Assembly: GCF_001613935.1 (NCBI RefSeq)
Contig: NZ_LQCI01000018.1
Span: forward strand, 96,602-160,601
Direction: 5' to 3'
Length of the DNA stretch: 64,000 bases
Source of the DNA: Amycolatopsis regifaucium
GTDB lineage: Bacteria > Actinomycetota > Actinomycetes > Mycobacteriales > Pseudonocardiaceae
Part shown: positions 7,438-15,330 of the stretch, piece after piece
How positions within the stretch are numbered: position 1 is the first letter of the stretch
Layout of the letters: each line of letters begins with the position of its first letter
Notes under the pieces: model-generated
Told to the model about the DNA's origin: nothing
Database searches by the model: none
What the model saw: only the letters and a program-made list of their open reading frames with translations
Program-made: the position numbers and the translations under genes

Positions 7438-8241
7438 TCATTCCTTTTCGTGAGTGGTGAGTCGGGTCGCGAGGTTGTCGAGCACCTGGCCCCAGCCGGT
7501 TTCGATCCCGGCGATGAAGGGGACGGCCTCGACGGTGGTCTCGGTGATGCGCAGATCCAGCCGGAGCCGGGTCCCGTCGGGCGCATCGGTGAACTTCAGG
7601 TCGTAGTGACCGGTGAAGAAGGTTTCTCCCTTGCCGTCCAGCACCGAGAGAGCGAACTCGAGATGTTCGAGTTCCTTCGCGGCGTGGACCTTTCCTTCGG
7701 AGCGATACCGCCCCTCGGCGTCGCGATAGTCGAGGACGACACGTCCGCCCTTCCTCGGTTCGACGACGCAGTCGGTGACGGTCATCGACGGCGGCGCCCA
7801 CCAGGACGCGAGCAGGGCGGGCTCGGTCCAATGCCGCCAGACGACGTCGCGCGGCGCGGCGAGCGAGCGGTCGAACGAGAACGCGCGCCCGTCCGCCCAC
7901 CGAGCACGGTCCGCGGCGGCGGAATCCGCGCCGATCGCGGCCTGATAGCGCGTGAGGACATCTCGCTCGCCCTCGTTCGCCTGGATGGTCGCGATCAGCT
8001 CCCCCAGCCGGCTTTCGAATTCCTTCAGCGGAGCCGCCTCGACCGCGTAGACGCGACGCTGCCCGAGCGGGAAGACCGTCACGAGACCGACGCGGGCGAG
8101 GGTCTGGAGATGTTTGGTGGTCTGCGGCTGCCGCAGGCCGGTCAGCTCGGCGAGCTCACCCACGGACCGGGGCCGCTCGGCGAGAAGCTCGACGATGCGC
8201 CACCTCGCTCCGTCTCCCAGTGCTGCTGCGATCTGCTCCAT
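7438..8241 (-). CDS. ArsR-family HTH fused to SRPBCC (AHSA1-like) domain
   Basis: This 267-residue protein has an N-terminal ArsR winged helix (LGDGARWRIVELLAERPRS, LRQPQTTKHLQTLARVGLV). A C-terminal SRPBCC ligand-binding domain follows from about residue 120 (FDRSLAAPRDVVWRHWTEP, LASWWAPPSM). SRPBCC/AHSA1 domains hold hydrophobic ligands in a deep cavity. The fusion suggests a one-protein sensor in which a ligand bound by the SRPBCC part changes DNA binding. No metal-binding Cys pair of classic ArsR is visible. It overlaps the reductase-like gene by four bases and probably regulates the operon. Confidence 0.88.
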   Translation of the reverse strand: MEQIAAALGDGARWRIVELLAERPRSVGELAELTGLRQPQTTKHLQTLARVGLVTVFPLGQRRVYAVEAAPLKEFESRLGELIATIQANEGERDVLTRYQAAIGADSAAADRARWADGRAFSFDRSLAAPRDVVWRHWTEPALLASWWAPPSMTVTDCVVEPRKGGRVVLDYRDAEGRYRSEGKVHAAKELEHLEFALSVLDGKGETFFTGHYDLKFTDAPDGTRLRLDLRITETTVEAVPFIAGIETGWGQVLDNLATRLTTHEKE

Positions 8242-8274
8242 GCCGAGAAGTATTCACTGAAGGGAATATTCTTG

Positions 8275-9306
8275 TCAAGGAATATCTTTGCGGAACTCCA
8301 GCAGGCTGCGCTGCTCGGTCAGCGTGGTGAGGGAGTCGAAGGCCAGGCCGTGGGCGAAGGCGAGTTCACGCAACTCGTCGAGACGCCGCTCGCGGCCGCC
8401 GTAGAGCACGAGCATGACCAGGTCCCACTCGGTCTGGGCCCCGAGTCCGCCGACCGCCTCGATGACGAGGACGCGGCCTCCCGGCTGCACGGCCTCGGCG
8501 CAGCGGGCCAGGATGCGATGCGCGTGCTCGTCGTCCCAGTCGTGGAGGATGTCGGACAGCAGATACGCGTCCGCCCCGGCGGGGAGCGGGTCGAAGAAGC
8601 TGCCCGCGGTCACCTCGATCCGGTCTCCGAGGCCCTGCGCACGCAGTTCCTTTTCGGCGGCGGCCGCGGTGGGCGCGAGATCGACGAGGTGACCGCGCAT
8701 CGAGGGGTTGGCCGTGAGGATGGCGGCGAGCAGGCTGCCGTGCCCCCCGCCGACGTCGACGATCGTGGAGAACCGGGACCAGTCGAATCCCGCGACGAAG
8801 CTCGGTACCTGCGCCAGGAACCGCTGGGTCATCTGCCGGTCGAACGTCTCCCGCAGCTGCGGGTGTTCGGCGAGATCGGCCCAGAAGTCCTGGCCGTAGC
8901 GGCGGATGTAGCCCGCCTGACCGGTGGCGACGCTGTGCGCGAGTTCGACGAACGCCAGTTCGCCTCGTCCGCCGGCGGCTTCCATGTCCAGGAGTCCGGC
9001 GAGGCCGTTTCCGGCGTCGGCGCGGAGATTCGCGCCGTATTCGGTGGTGCGGTAGCCGCTCGACGTCCGTTCCAGGACGCCCAAGGTCGTGAGATGACCG
9101 AGCAGCAGATCGAGCGCGAGCGGGGACTGGCCGAGTTCCGCCGCGAGTTCGCTGGCGTTCGCGCCGTCACCGGACAACCGGTCCGGCAACCGGAGGGTGA
9201 CCGCGACCCGCAGCGCCATCGGCGTCGCCAGCCCGGCCAGTCGGAGGAGTTCGTTTCTGTCGTCGTCATGGTTCGCCACGAAGATCCACTGTGGCAGGGC
9301 GGTCAA
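8275..9306 (-). CDS. O-methyltransferase, acetylserotonin/DnrK-like
   Basis: This SAM-dependent O-methyltransferase has 343 residues. The N-terminal winged-helix dimerisation domain is visible in LAGLATPMALRVAVTLRLP, followed by the SAM site VDVGGGHGSLLAAIL. The catalytic-base region is LLSDILHDWDDEHAHRIL and the late strand is GGRVLVIE. Homologues methylate phenolic hydroxyls of polyketides and other aromatic metabolites. Start choice is uncertain between the TTG at 9306 and a GTG at 9279 that would give VANHDDDRNELLRLAG. No biosynthetic genes surround it, so the substrate is unknown. Confidence 0.86.
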   Translation of the reverse strand: MTALPQWIFVANHDDDRNELLRLAGLATPMALRVAVTLRLPDRLSGDGANASELAAELGQSPLALDLLLGHLTTLGVLERTSSGYRTTEYGANLRADAGNGLAGLLDMEAAGGRGELAFVELAHSVATGQAGYIRRYGQDFWADLAEHPQLRETFDRQMTQRFLAQVPSFVAGFDWSRFSTIVDVGGGHGSLLAAILTANPSMRGHLVDLAPTAAAAEKELRAQGLGDRIEVTAGSFFDPLPAGADAYLLSDILHDWDDEHAHRILARCAEAVQPGGRVLVIEAVGGLGAQTEWDLVMLVLYGGRERRLDELRELAFAHGLAFDSLTTLTEQRSLLEFRKDIP

Positions 9307-9327
9307 GCGAAATCGCGGCCGTTCGGC

Positions 9328-9921
9328 TTACGGTGTGAGCGTCCGCCCGGTGAGGTTCGCGCTCTCCACTGCCTCGACGTAGCACCGTGCGACTTCCGCC
9401 GCCGGGGTGCCGCCGTCCGGTTCGCCGAGCGCGGCCAGCGTTTCGCTCACCCAGCCCGGACTGACGGCGTTGACGCGGAGGCCGCGGGGCAGTTCGCGGG
9501 CCGCCGCGGCGACGAACGCTTCGAGGCCGACGTTCGTCAGGACACCGAACGCGCTGCCGCGCAACGTCTCCGGGATCCGGCCCGCGGTCACCGTGACCGA
9601 ACCACCGTCCGGCAGCCGCGGGATCGCGTGCCGCAGCAGGAACACCTGGCCGAGCAGTTTCCCGTGCAGTCCTTGGACGAACTCTTCGTCGGTGCCGCCG
9701 TCGACCGGGACGAGTGAGCCACTCCCCGCGCAGCACACGACGTGCCCGATCCCCGGCTCGGTGTCGAAAACCGCGTCGAGGGTGGCGGGCTGCCCGACGT
9801 CGACCCGTATCTCACCGGAGCGGGACGCGGGCAGCACTTCGTGCCCGCGCGCGGTGAGGGCTTCGGAGACCGCGGTCCCGATCGTCCCGGTGGCGCCGAC
9901 CAAGAGGATCTTCGACTTCAT
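9328..9921 (-). CDS. Short SDR-like NAD(P)-binding protein
   Basis: This 197-residue Rossmann protein starts KILLVGATGTIGTAVSEAL, a nucleotide-binding loop of the short-chain dehydrogenase family. It keeps the SPGWVSETL stretch found after the active site in SDRs. The usual Tyr-x-x-x-Lys pair is not obvious: the region is FGVLTNVGLEAFVAAAARELP, so it may be an atypical or inactive member. The ATG at 9921 is favoured over the GTG at 9930. It lies 21 bases upstream of the O-methyltransferase gene on the same strand and may be co-transcribed with it. Confidence 0.78.
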   Translation of the reverse strand: MKSKILLVGATGTIGTAVSEALTARGHEVLPASRSGEIRVDVGQPATLDAVFDTEPGIGHVVCCAGSGSLVPVDGGTDEEFVQGLHGKLLGQVFLLRHAIPRLPDGGSVTVTAGRIPETLRGSAFGVLTNVGLEAFVAAAARELPRGLRVNAVSPGWVSETLAALGEPDGGTPAAEVARCYVEAVESANLTGRTLTP

Positions 9922-9977
9922 GCCCGCCACGGTAATCAGGTTGCGCCCTTCACGGCCACGCGGGGAAGATCCGCCGG

Positions 9978-10499
9978 GTGCCCGCTTCCCGTTCCGAATT
10001 GTCGCGTTGGCAGTTCGAGCTGACCTGGTCGCTGTTCGAGTACCATCTGGCCGAGCTGAAGCCGGGGGATTTCCTCTGGGAACCCGCGGATCTCTGCTGG
10101 ACCGTGCACCGGGACGACGACGGCGCCTGGCGGCCCGACTGGGCCGACTCCGAACCGGACCCCGTTCCCGTCCCCACGATCGCCTGGCTCACCTGGCATA
10201 TCGGCTGGTGGTGGAGCGTCGCCCTCGACCACGCGAACCGGCGGACGCCGCGCGGGCGCGAGGACATCACGTGGCCCGGCGGGGACTCCGCCGTCGAATG
10301 GCTGCGAGGACTCCGCGAAGAATGGCTGGCCGTCCTCGATGGCCTGACCGACGCCGACCTGGACGCTCCCTCCGCCTACCCGTGGGGCGAAGAAGCCGGC
10401 CTCACCTTCGCCCACACCGTCGCCTGGGTGAACTCCGAGCTGATGAAGAACGTGTCCGAGATCGGGCAGCTCCGGTTGATCCGGGTCAGCGCGGCGTGA
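9978..10499 (+). CDS. DinB superfamily protein
   Basis: This protein of about 173 residues shows the DinB/YfiT four-helix bundle pattern. It contains LSRWQFELTWSLFEYHLAEL, a metal-site candidate His in AWLTWHIGWWWSVALDHA, and a third His in LTFAHTVAWVNSELMKN. DinB-like proteins include mycothiol- and bacillithiol-dependent transferases. In a mycothiol-making actinomycete a mycothiol-linked detoxification role is plausible but not shown. GTG 9978 lies 7 nt after GAAGAT, a -10-like hexamer, consistent with leaderless expression. Confidence 0.8.
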   Translation: MPASRSELSRWQFELTWSLFEYHLAELKPGDFLWEPADLCWTVHRDDDGAWRPDWADSEPDPVPVPTIAWLTWHIGWWWSVALDHANRRTPRGREDITWPGGDSAVEWLRGLREEWLAVLDGLTDADLDAPSAYPWGEEAGLTFAHTVAWVNSELMKNVSEIGQLRLIRVSAA

Positions 10500-10602
10500 T
10501 GCCGATACCGAGCCGCTGAGCGTCGGCGAACAGCGGCGCGATCGACACGCCGCAGTCGACAGCCGGAAGTTGTGGGGAGTGCCGGGTTGCAGGGAGTACA
10601 CA

Positions 10603-11532
10603 GTGGAGCTGGATCTCGGCGCGGTCCGCGCGTTCGTCGCGGTGGCCGAAGACCGGTACTTCGGCGAGGCGGCGATCCGGCTGGAGGTGAGTCAGCAGGC
10701 GATCTCCAAGCGGATCGCGAAGCTGGAAGCGGATCTCGGCGTGCGGCTGCTGTCACGGACGCGTGGTGGGGCTGAGCTGACCGAAGACGGCGAGGAGTTC
10801 CTCAATCACGCCCGTGCGTTGATCAGCCTCGCGGATCAGGCTGTCGAACGTCTCCAGGGCAGGCGCCGCCCGCTGCGCGTCGACGTCCTCGGTACGCGGC
10901 TGGCGACCATGGAAGTCATCCGGGCGTTCCACGCCGACCACGACGACGAACTGGAACTCGTCACGCCCGGTCTGGGCGCGGAGCGACGGTCGCCGCTGCC
11001 CGACTCGGTCGATGCCGCCTTCGCCCGCGTCAACACCGTGCCGGACCCCGCGATCGACCGCACGCCCGCCTACCTGGAGCCCGCGAACCTGCTGGTCGGC
11101 CGACGGCACCCGCTCGCGCGGCGACGCCGGGTCGCCATGGCGGAACTCGCCGGCCTGACGGCCTGGATGCCGTACAACGCGCGCGCCGGCGAATGGGCGG
11201 AGTTCTGGCAGGAGCTGTGCCCCGCGTTCGGCATCCTCGTCGACACCGATGGCCCGAACTTCGGGCTCGAACACCACATCGAGGTGATCGGCGAGTCGAA
11301 GGACCGACTCGGTTTCGTCGGCGCGAAGATGCACGTGCCCTGGCGTCCGGACGTCGTCCAGATCCCGCTCGTCGATCCGACGCCGGTGTACCCGTTCTCC
11401 CTGCTGTGGCGGCGCGAGAACCGGCACCCCACGCTGGCGCTGCTGATCGAGCACGTGCGGTCCGGTTATCGCCCCTTCGACCCGGCGCGGCAATGGCTTC
11501 CGGAGGCCGACCGGGCCGCCATGAGCATTTAG
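10603..11532 (+). CDS. LysR family transcriptional regulator
   Basis: This regulator of 309 residues has the LysR helix-turn-helix at the N-terminus (AEDRYFGEAAIRLEVSQQAI, then SKRIAKLEADLGVRLL). A periplasmic-binding-like effector domain follows. The GTG at 10603 has AGGGAG eight bases upstream, so I prefer it to 10570. It stands directly upstream of the molybdenum hydroxylase operon on the same strand and is the obvious candidate to control it. Its last codons ATT-TAG are part of a palindrome (11525-11544), so the stop codon is supplied by that repeat. Confidence 0.87.
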   Translation: MELDLGAVRAFVAVAEDRYFGEAAIRLEVSQQAISKRIAKLEADLGVRLLSRTRGGAELTEDGEEFLNHARALISLADQAVERLQGRRRPLRVDVLGTRLATMEVIRAFHADHDDELELVTPGLGAERRSPLPDSVDAAFARVNTVPDPAIDRTPAYLEPANLLVGRRHPLARRRRVAMAELAGLTAWMPYNARAGEWAEFWQELCPAFGILVDTDGPNFGLEHHIEVIGESKDRLGFVGAKMHVPWRPDVVQIPLVDPTPVYPFSLLWRRENRHPTLALLIEHVRSGYRPFDPARQWLPEADRAAMSI

Positions 11533-11544
11533 AGGACTAAATGC
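11525..11544. repeat. Short palindrome, reduced copy of the GTCCTCT hairpin family
   Basis: GCATTTAG (11525-11532) and CTAAATGC (11537-11544) flank AGGA. The sequence equals the outer ends of the long family at 60892-60955 with the middle removed. It overlaps the stop codon of the LysR gene. Confidence 0.6.
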
Positions 11545-11617
11545 GTGCCTGGCGCGCCCTCGGGAGTGACCCATGTGCACGATGCGCGAAAGGCCGTCGG
11601 TGCGCGAAAGTGAGCTC

Positions 11618-13954
11618 ATGGGCGAGGGGCTGATCGGCGCGAGGGTGACCCGGCAGGAGGACGTCCGGCTGCTGACCGGCCGGGCTCGGTACATCGACGA
11701 CGTCCAGGTGCCGGGGATGCTGGAGGCCGCGGTCCTCCGCAGTCCCCTGCCGCATGCGCGGATCGTGCGCGTCGACGTCACGGAGGCGAGCACCCATCCC
11801 GGCGTGTTCGCGGTTATCACCGGCGAAGACGTGCTCTCGAGTACGAAGGCACCGCAACCGGTGATCTGGTCGAACCTGCCGGACATGCGGACGTCCGAGC
11901 ACCACGCCCTCGCCGTCGGCAAGGTGCGGTATCCCGGCCAGGCCGTCGCGGCTGTCGCGGCGAAGGACCGGGCCACCGCCGAAGACGCGCTGGAACTGAT
12001 CGAGGTCGAGTACGAGGAACTCCCGGCCGTCAGCACCCTCGAACAGGCGCTGGCGGACGGCGCGTCGAAGCTTTACGAGGACTGGCCGGACAACATCGCC
12101 GGTACCGGCACGATCCCGATGGGTGACGTGAGCGCCGCGTTCGCCGAGGCCGACGTGGTGCTCACCGAATCGTTCCGCTTCGCCCGCCAGATGGGCGCAC
12201 CGATCGAAACGCGCGGCGTGGTGGCGACCTGGGACCCGTTCGCCGACCGGCTCGACGTCTGGCTTTCGACGCAGGCGCCCAACCTCGCGCGTGAGTTGTT
12301 CGGCGAGGTCTTCGGGCTCTCGATGGACCGGATCCGCGTGCGCACCCCCGACGTCGGCGGCGGCTTCGGGAACAAGTTCGACTTCTACGCCGAAGAGGTC
12401 GTCGCGGCGATCCTCTCGCGGCGCACGGGGAAGCCGGTCAAGCTCATCGAGGACCGCGCGGAGAGCTTCGTCGCCAACGCGCACTCACGCGAGCAGAAGA
12501 TCGACGTCGAACTGGCCGCCAAGGACGACGGCACGATCACCGCGCTGCGTGCCACGGTGTACGGCGTCCTCGGCGGTGTCCTCGGTTCCGCCGGCGCCAG
12601 CCCGTGCTGGACGACGACCGCGCTGCTGACCGGGCCGTACGCCATCCCGAACGTGGAGCTGAACCTCGTCGCCGTGATGACCAACCGATCGCCGTACGGG
12701 TCGTTCCGCGGTTACGGGTTGCCGAAAGCGAACTTCGTGCACGAACATCTCGTGGAACAGCTGGCGAAACGCCTCGGCGTGGACGCGCACACGGTGCGGC
12801 GCAAGAACTTCATCCCACCGGAGGCGTTTCCCTATCAGAGCCCGGTGTTCGTCTACGACAACGGCCGCTACGAAGACTGCCTGGATCTTTGCCTGAAGGC
12901 GGTCGAAGCCGCGGGCTGGGCGGAGCGCCGCGGAAACGGTGTCGGCATCGGGTATTCGTTCCACAACGAACTGACCGGATTCGGGCCGAGCCGGATCGTC
13001 AACCTCGCCGGACTCGGTCATTCCGGCTTCGACGAGGAGGTCGTGCGGGTCGACTCGACCGGGCACGTGACCATCCACACGGGAATGTCCGCGATCGGCC
13101 AGGGCATTCACACGACACTGGCGCAGGTGGCCGCGCAGACCCTCGGTGTCCCGCTCGACCACGTCACCGTGCTTTCCGGGGACACCGACAGCTGCCCGTA
13201 CACCGGATACGGCACGGCGGCGAGCCGCGGGGCGGCCGTCGGCGGCGCGGCCGTGCTGAACGCGTCGACCCGGTTACGGGCGAAGATCCTGCGCGTGGCG
13301 GGTCACCTGCTGGAGGTATCGCCAGACGATCTGTCCATCGAGGACGGAGTGGTCTCGGTGAACGGGGTACCGGGCAAAGAGATCACCCTCGCCGCGATCG
13401 GCGACGCGGCATACCGGCGGCTGAACGGCGCCTGGCCCGAGGACGAGACGCCGACGCTGGAAGAGCGCGAGGTCTACGACCCGGTCAACGTCGCGACCTC
13501 GTTCGGCTGTACCGCCGTCCTCGCCGAAGTCGACCGGGAGACCGGCGTGGTGACGCTGCTGGACTACCTGATCGCGCACGACTGCGGCACCGTGATCAAC
13601 CCGATGATCGTGGACGGGCAGTTGCACGGCGGTGCGGCGCAGGCGATCGGTGGGGCGCTGTACGAAGAACTGGTCTACGGCGCCGACGGGCGGATGGAGA
13701 CCACCTCGTTCACCGGATACCTGCTGCCGACCGCGACCGAGATCCCGCCGTTCTCCGTGTCCCATATGACGACGCCCGCCGACCACGTTCCCGGCGGGTT
13801 CAAGGGCATGGGGGAAGCGGGCGTGATCGGCGGCGGCGCGGCGATCGCGCACGCGGTCGAAGACGCTCTGCGCGAGTACGACGTCGACATCACCGCGCTG
13901 CCGATCACCCCGCCCCGGCTGCTGGCCGCGATGAAGCGGGGAGCACGCCGGTGA
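11618..13954 (+). CDS. Molybdenum hydroxylase large subunit (xanthine/CO dehydrogenase family)
   Basis: This molybdopterin-binding catalytic subunit has about 778 residues. The N-terminal part (GARVTRQEDVRLLTGRARYI) is the aldehyde oxidase a/b hammerhead domain. PDVGGGFGNKF is the first molybdopterin-binding motif. The active-site loop reads SPYGSFRGYGLPKANF, which lacks the Cys of true CO dehydrogenase (AYxCSFR) and the AYRGAGR of form II. The catalytic Glu lies in FKGMGEAGVIGG. It heads an L-M-S operon with overlapping genes. ATG 11618 fits the family start better than the open 11573. The substrate is a hydroxylatable N-heterocycle, purine or aldehyde, undetermined. Confidence 0.92.
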   Translation: MGEGLIGARVTRQEDVRLLTGRARYIDDVQVPGMLEAAVLRSPLPHARIVRVDVTEASTHPGVFAVITGEDVLSSTKAPQPVIWSNLPDMRTSEHHALAVGKVRYPGQAVAAVAAKDRATAEDALELIEVEYEELPAVSTLEQALADGASKLYEDWPDNIAGTGTIPMGDVSAAFAEADVVLTESFRFARQMGAPIETRGVVATWDPFADRLDVWLSTQAPNLARELFGEVFGLSMDRIRVRTPDVGGGFGNKFDFYAEEVVAAILSRRTGKPVKLIEDRAESFVANAHSREQKIDVELAAKDDGTITALRATVYGVLGGVLGSAGASPCWTTTALLTGPYAIPNVELNLVAVMTNRSPYGSFRGYGLPKANFVHEHLVEQLAKRLGVDAHTVRRKNFIPPEAFPYQSPVFVYDNGRYEDCLDLCLKAVEAAGWAERRGNGVGIGYSFHNELTGFGPSRIVNLAGLGHSGFDEEVVRVDSTGHVTIHTGMSAIGQGIHTTLAQVAAQTLGVPLDHVTVLSGDTDSCPYTGYGTAASRGAAVGGAAVLNASTRLRAKILRVAGHLLEVSPDDLSIEDGVVSVNGVPGKEITLAAIGDAAYRRLNGAWPEDETPTLEEREVYDPVNVATSFGCTAVLAEVDRETGVVTLLDYLIAHDCGTVINPMIVDGQLHGGAAQAIGGALYEELVYGADGRMETTSFTGYLLPTATEIPPFSVSHMTTPADHVPGGFKGMGEAGVIGGGAAIAHAVEDALREYDVDITALPITPPRLLAAMKRGARR

Positions 13955-14802
13955 AGGCCGCGCCGTTCGACTATCTCCGGGCCTCGTCGCTGGACGAGGC
14001 CGCCGAAGCGCTGGCGGGTACGCCGGACGCGCGGGTGCTGGCGGGCGGGCAGAGCCTGGTACCGCTGCTGAACCTGCGGCAGATCCGGCCTCCGCTGGTG
14101 GTCGACATCAACCGCCTCGACGGGCTTTCCTTTTTGCGCACGGACAACGGACGGCTGGAGATCGGCGCGCTCACCCGGCACCGCGTCGTAGAGATGTCCG
14201 AAGCCGTACGCTCCGACGTCCCTCTGCTGGCCGAGGCGATCGGCTACGTGGGGCACGCGGCGATCCGGAACCGGGGCACGATCGGCGGCAGTCTCGCGCA
14301 CGCCGAGCCCGCCGCGGAACTGCCCGCGGTGATGGTCGCGCTCGACGCCGAATTCGGCGTCCACGGTCCCGGCGGTGAGCGGCTGGTCGCCGCCCGCGAC
14401 TTCTTCCTCGGCCCGCACCGGACGGCGCTGGGTCCCGGCGAACTGCTGACCCGGATTTCGGTGCCGGCGCGTCAAGGCGGTCACGCGGTCGAGGAACTGA
14501 GCCGCCGCAGCCGCGAGCTGCCGCTGGTCGCCGTCTTCGCCGCCGTGACGATGTCGGGCGACGTCTGCGAAGCCGCGCGGATCGCCGTCGGGGGCGCGGG
14601 CCCCACGCCGATCCGGGCCACCACCGCGGAGGAATCACTCGTCGGCAGCGCGCTGACGGCCGACGCGATCGCCGTCGCGGCCGAACTCGCCGCCGCCGCG
14701 ACGGATCCACCGTCCGACCTCCACGCCCCGCCCGGCTACCGGCGCGAGATGACCGCGGTCCTCACCCGGCGGGCGATCGCGCGAGCGAAGGAGCGCGCAT
14801 GA
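13951..14802 (+). CDS. Molybdenum hydroxylase FAD-binding (medium) subunit
   Basis: This 283-residue subunit relays electrons through FAD between the 2Fe-2S subunit and the final acceptor. The FAD-binding motifs are ARVLAGGQSLVPLLNLR near residue 35 and RNRGTIGGSLAHAEPAAELP near residue 105. The C-terminal CO dehydrogenase flavoprotein domain follows. The GTG start overlaps the large-subunit stop by four bases (GTGA) and its own stop overlaps the next ATG, so the three subunits are translationally coupled. The open frame continues upstream to 12604, but that part is only a shadow of the large subunit. Confidence 0.92.
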   Translation: MKAAPFDYLRASSLDEAAEALAGTPDARVLAGGQSLVPLLNLRQIRPPLVVDINRLDGLSFLRTDNGRLEIGALTRHRVVEMSEAVRSDVPLLAEAIGYVGHAAIRNRGTIGGSLAHAEPAAELPAVMVALDAEFGVHGPGGERLVAARDFFLGPHRTALGPGELLTRISVPARQGGHAVEELSRRSRELPLVAVFAAVTMSGDVCEAARIAVGGAGPTPIRATTAEESLVGSALTADAIAVAAELAAAATDPPSDLHAPPGYRREMTAVLTRRAIARAKERA

Positions 14803-15272
14803 TCACGGTCACCCTGACGGTGAACGGACGGACCTACCGCGCGGACTGCGAACCGCGGCGGACGCTGGCCGACTTCCTGCGCCACGACCTGGGGTTCACC
14901 GGCGTCCACGTCGGCTGCGAACACGGCGTCTGCGGCTCGTGCACGATCACCCTCGACGGCGCGAGCGCGCGTTCGTGCTGCCTGCTGGCCGTCCAGGTGG
15001 ACGGGGCGGAGATCGTCACGATCGAAGGACTCGCGTCGGACGGCGAACTGTCCCCGCTGCAGGAGTCGTTCCGGAAGCACCACGGCCTGCAATGCGGATT
15101 CTGCACGCCGGGGATGCTGGCCACGGCGGTGGAACTGCTGAAGGAGAACCCCGACCCGACAGACGCCGAGATCCGGCAGGGGATCTCGGGGAACCTGTGC
15201 CGGTGCACGGGCTACCAGTTCATCGTGGACGCCATCCGGGACGCGGCCCGGGCCACAACTGACGGTCCGTGA
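14799..15272 (+). CDS. Molybdenum hydroxylase 2Fe-2S (small) subunit
   Basis: This 157-residue iron-sulfur subunit carries both clusters. The plant-ferredoxin-type cluster ligands lie in GCEHGVCGSCTITLDG with a fourth Cys in ARSCCLLAVQ. The C-terminal cluster ligands are QCGFCTPGM and NLCRCTGYQ. These are complete and correctly spaced, so the enzyme should be functional. It closes the three-gene operon. Its stop codon TGA (15270-15272) lies inside the left arm of a palindrome that probably terminates the operon. No XdhC-type or CoxD-type maturation gene is beside it. Confidence 0.94.
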   Translation: MITVTLTVNGRTYRADCEPRRTLADFLRHDLGFTGVHVGCEHGVCGSCTITLDGASARSCCLLAVQVDGAEIVTIEGLASDGELSPLQESFRKHHGLQCGFCTPGMLATAVELLKENPDPTDAEIRQGISGNLCRCTGYQFIVDAIRDAARATTDGP

Positions 15273-15318
15273 AGGCCTCCTTCCCTACTCTGAAGGTAGG
15301 GAAGGAGGCCTTCACGGA
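15266..15318. terminator. Perfect 23-bp palindrome (GTGAAGGCC family), convergent terminator
   Basis: Arms 15266-15288 and 15296-15318 are perfect complements with loop TCTGAAG. The left arm starts TCCGTGAAGGCC and includes the stop codon of the 2Fe-2S subunit gene. It separates that gene from the convergent GH25-like gene. Confidence 0.7.
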
Positions 15319-15330
15319 TCTTTGAGCCGC

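Noticed and set aside
7450-9717. A 755-codon open frame on the plus strand
   Set aside because: It lies antisense to three genes with clear motifs (ArsR-SRPBCC, O-methyltransferase, SDR-like). Long antisense frames are expected at high G+C.
8275-11532. A natural-product gene cluster
   Set aside because: An O-methyltransferase and an SDR-like gene alone are not enough; no synthase, synthetase or cyclase gene is present, and the glycosyltransferase is 30 kb away.
12604-13950. N-terminal extension of the FAD-subunit frame
   Set aside because: The first ~449 codons are a shadow of the large subunit; the real start is GTG 13951 with a four-base overlap.
11618-13954. Naming the large subunit CoxL (CO dehydrogenase)
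   Set aside because: The active loop reads SPYGSFRGYG, with neither the AYxCSFR of form I nor the AYRGAGR of form II.
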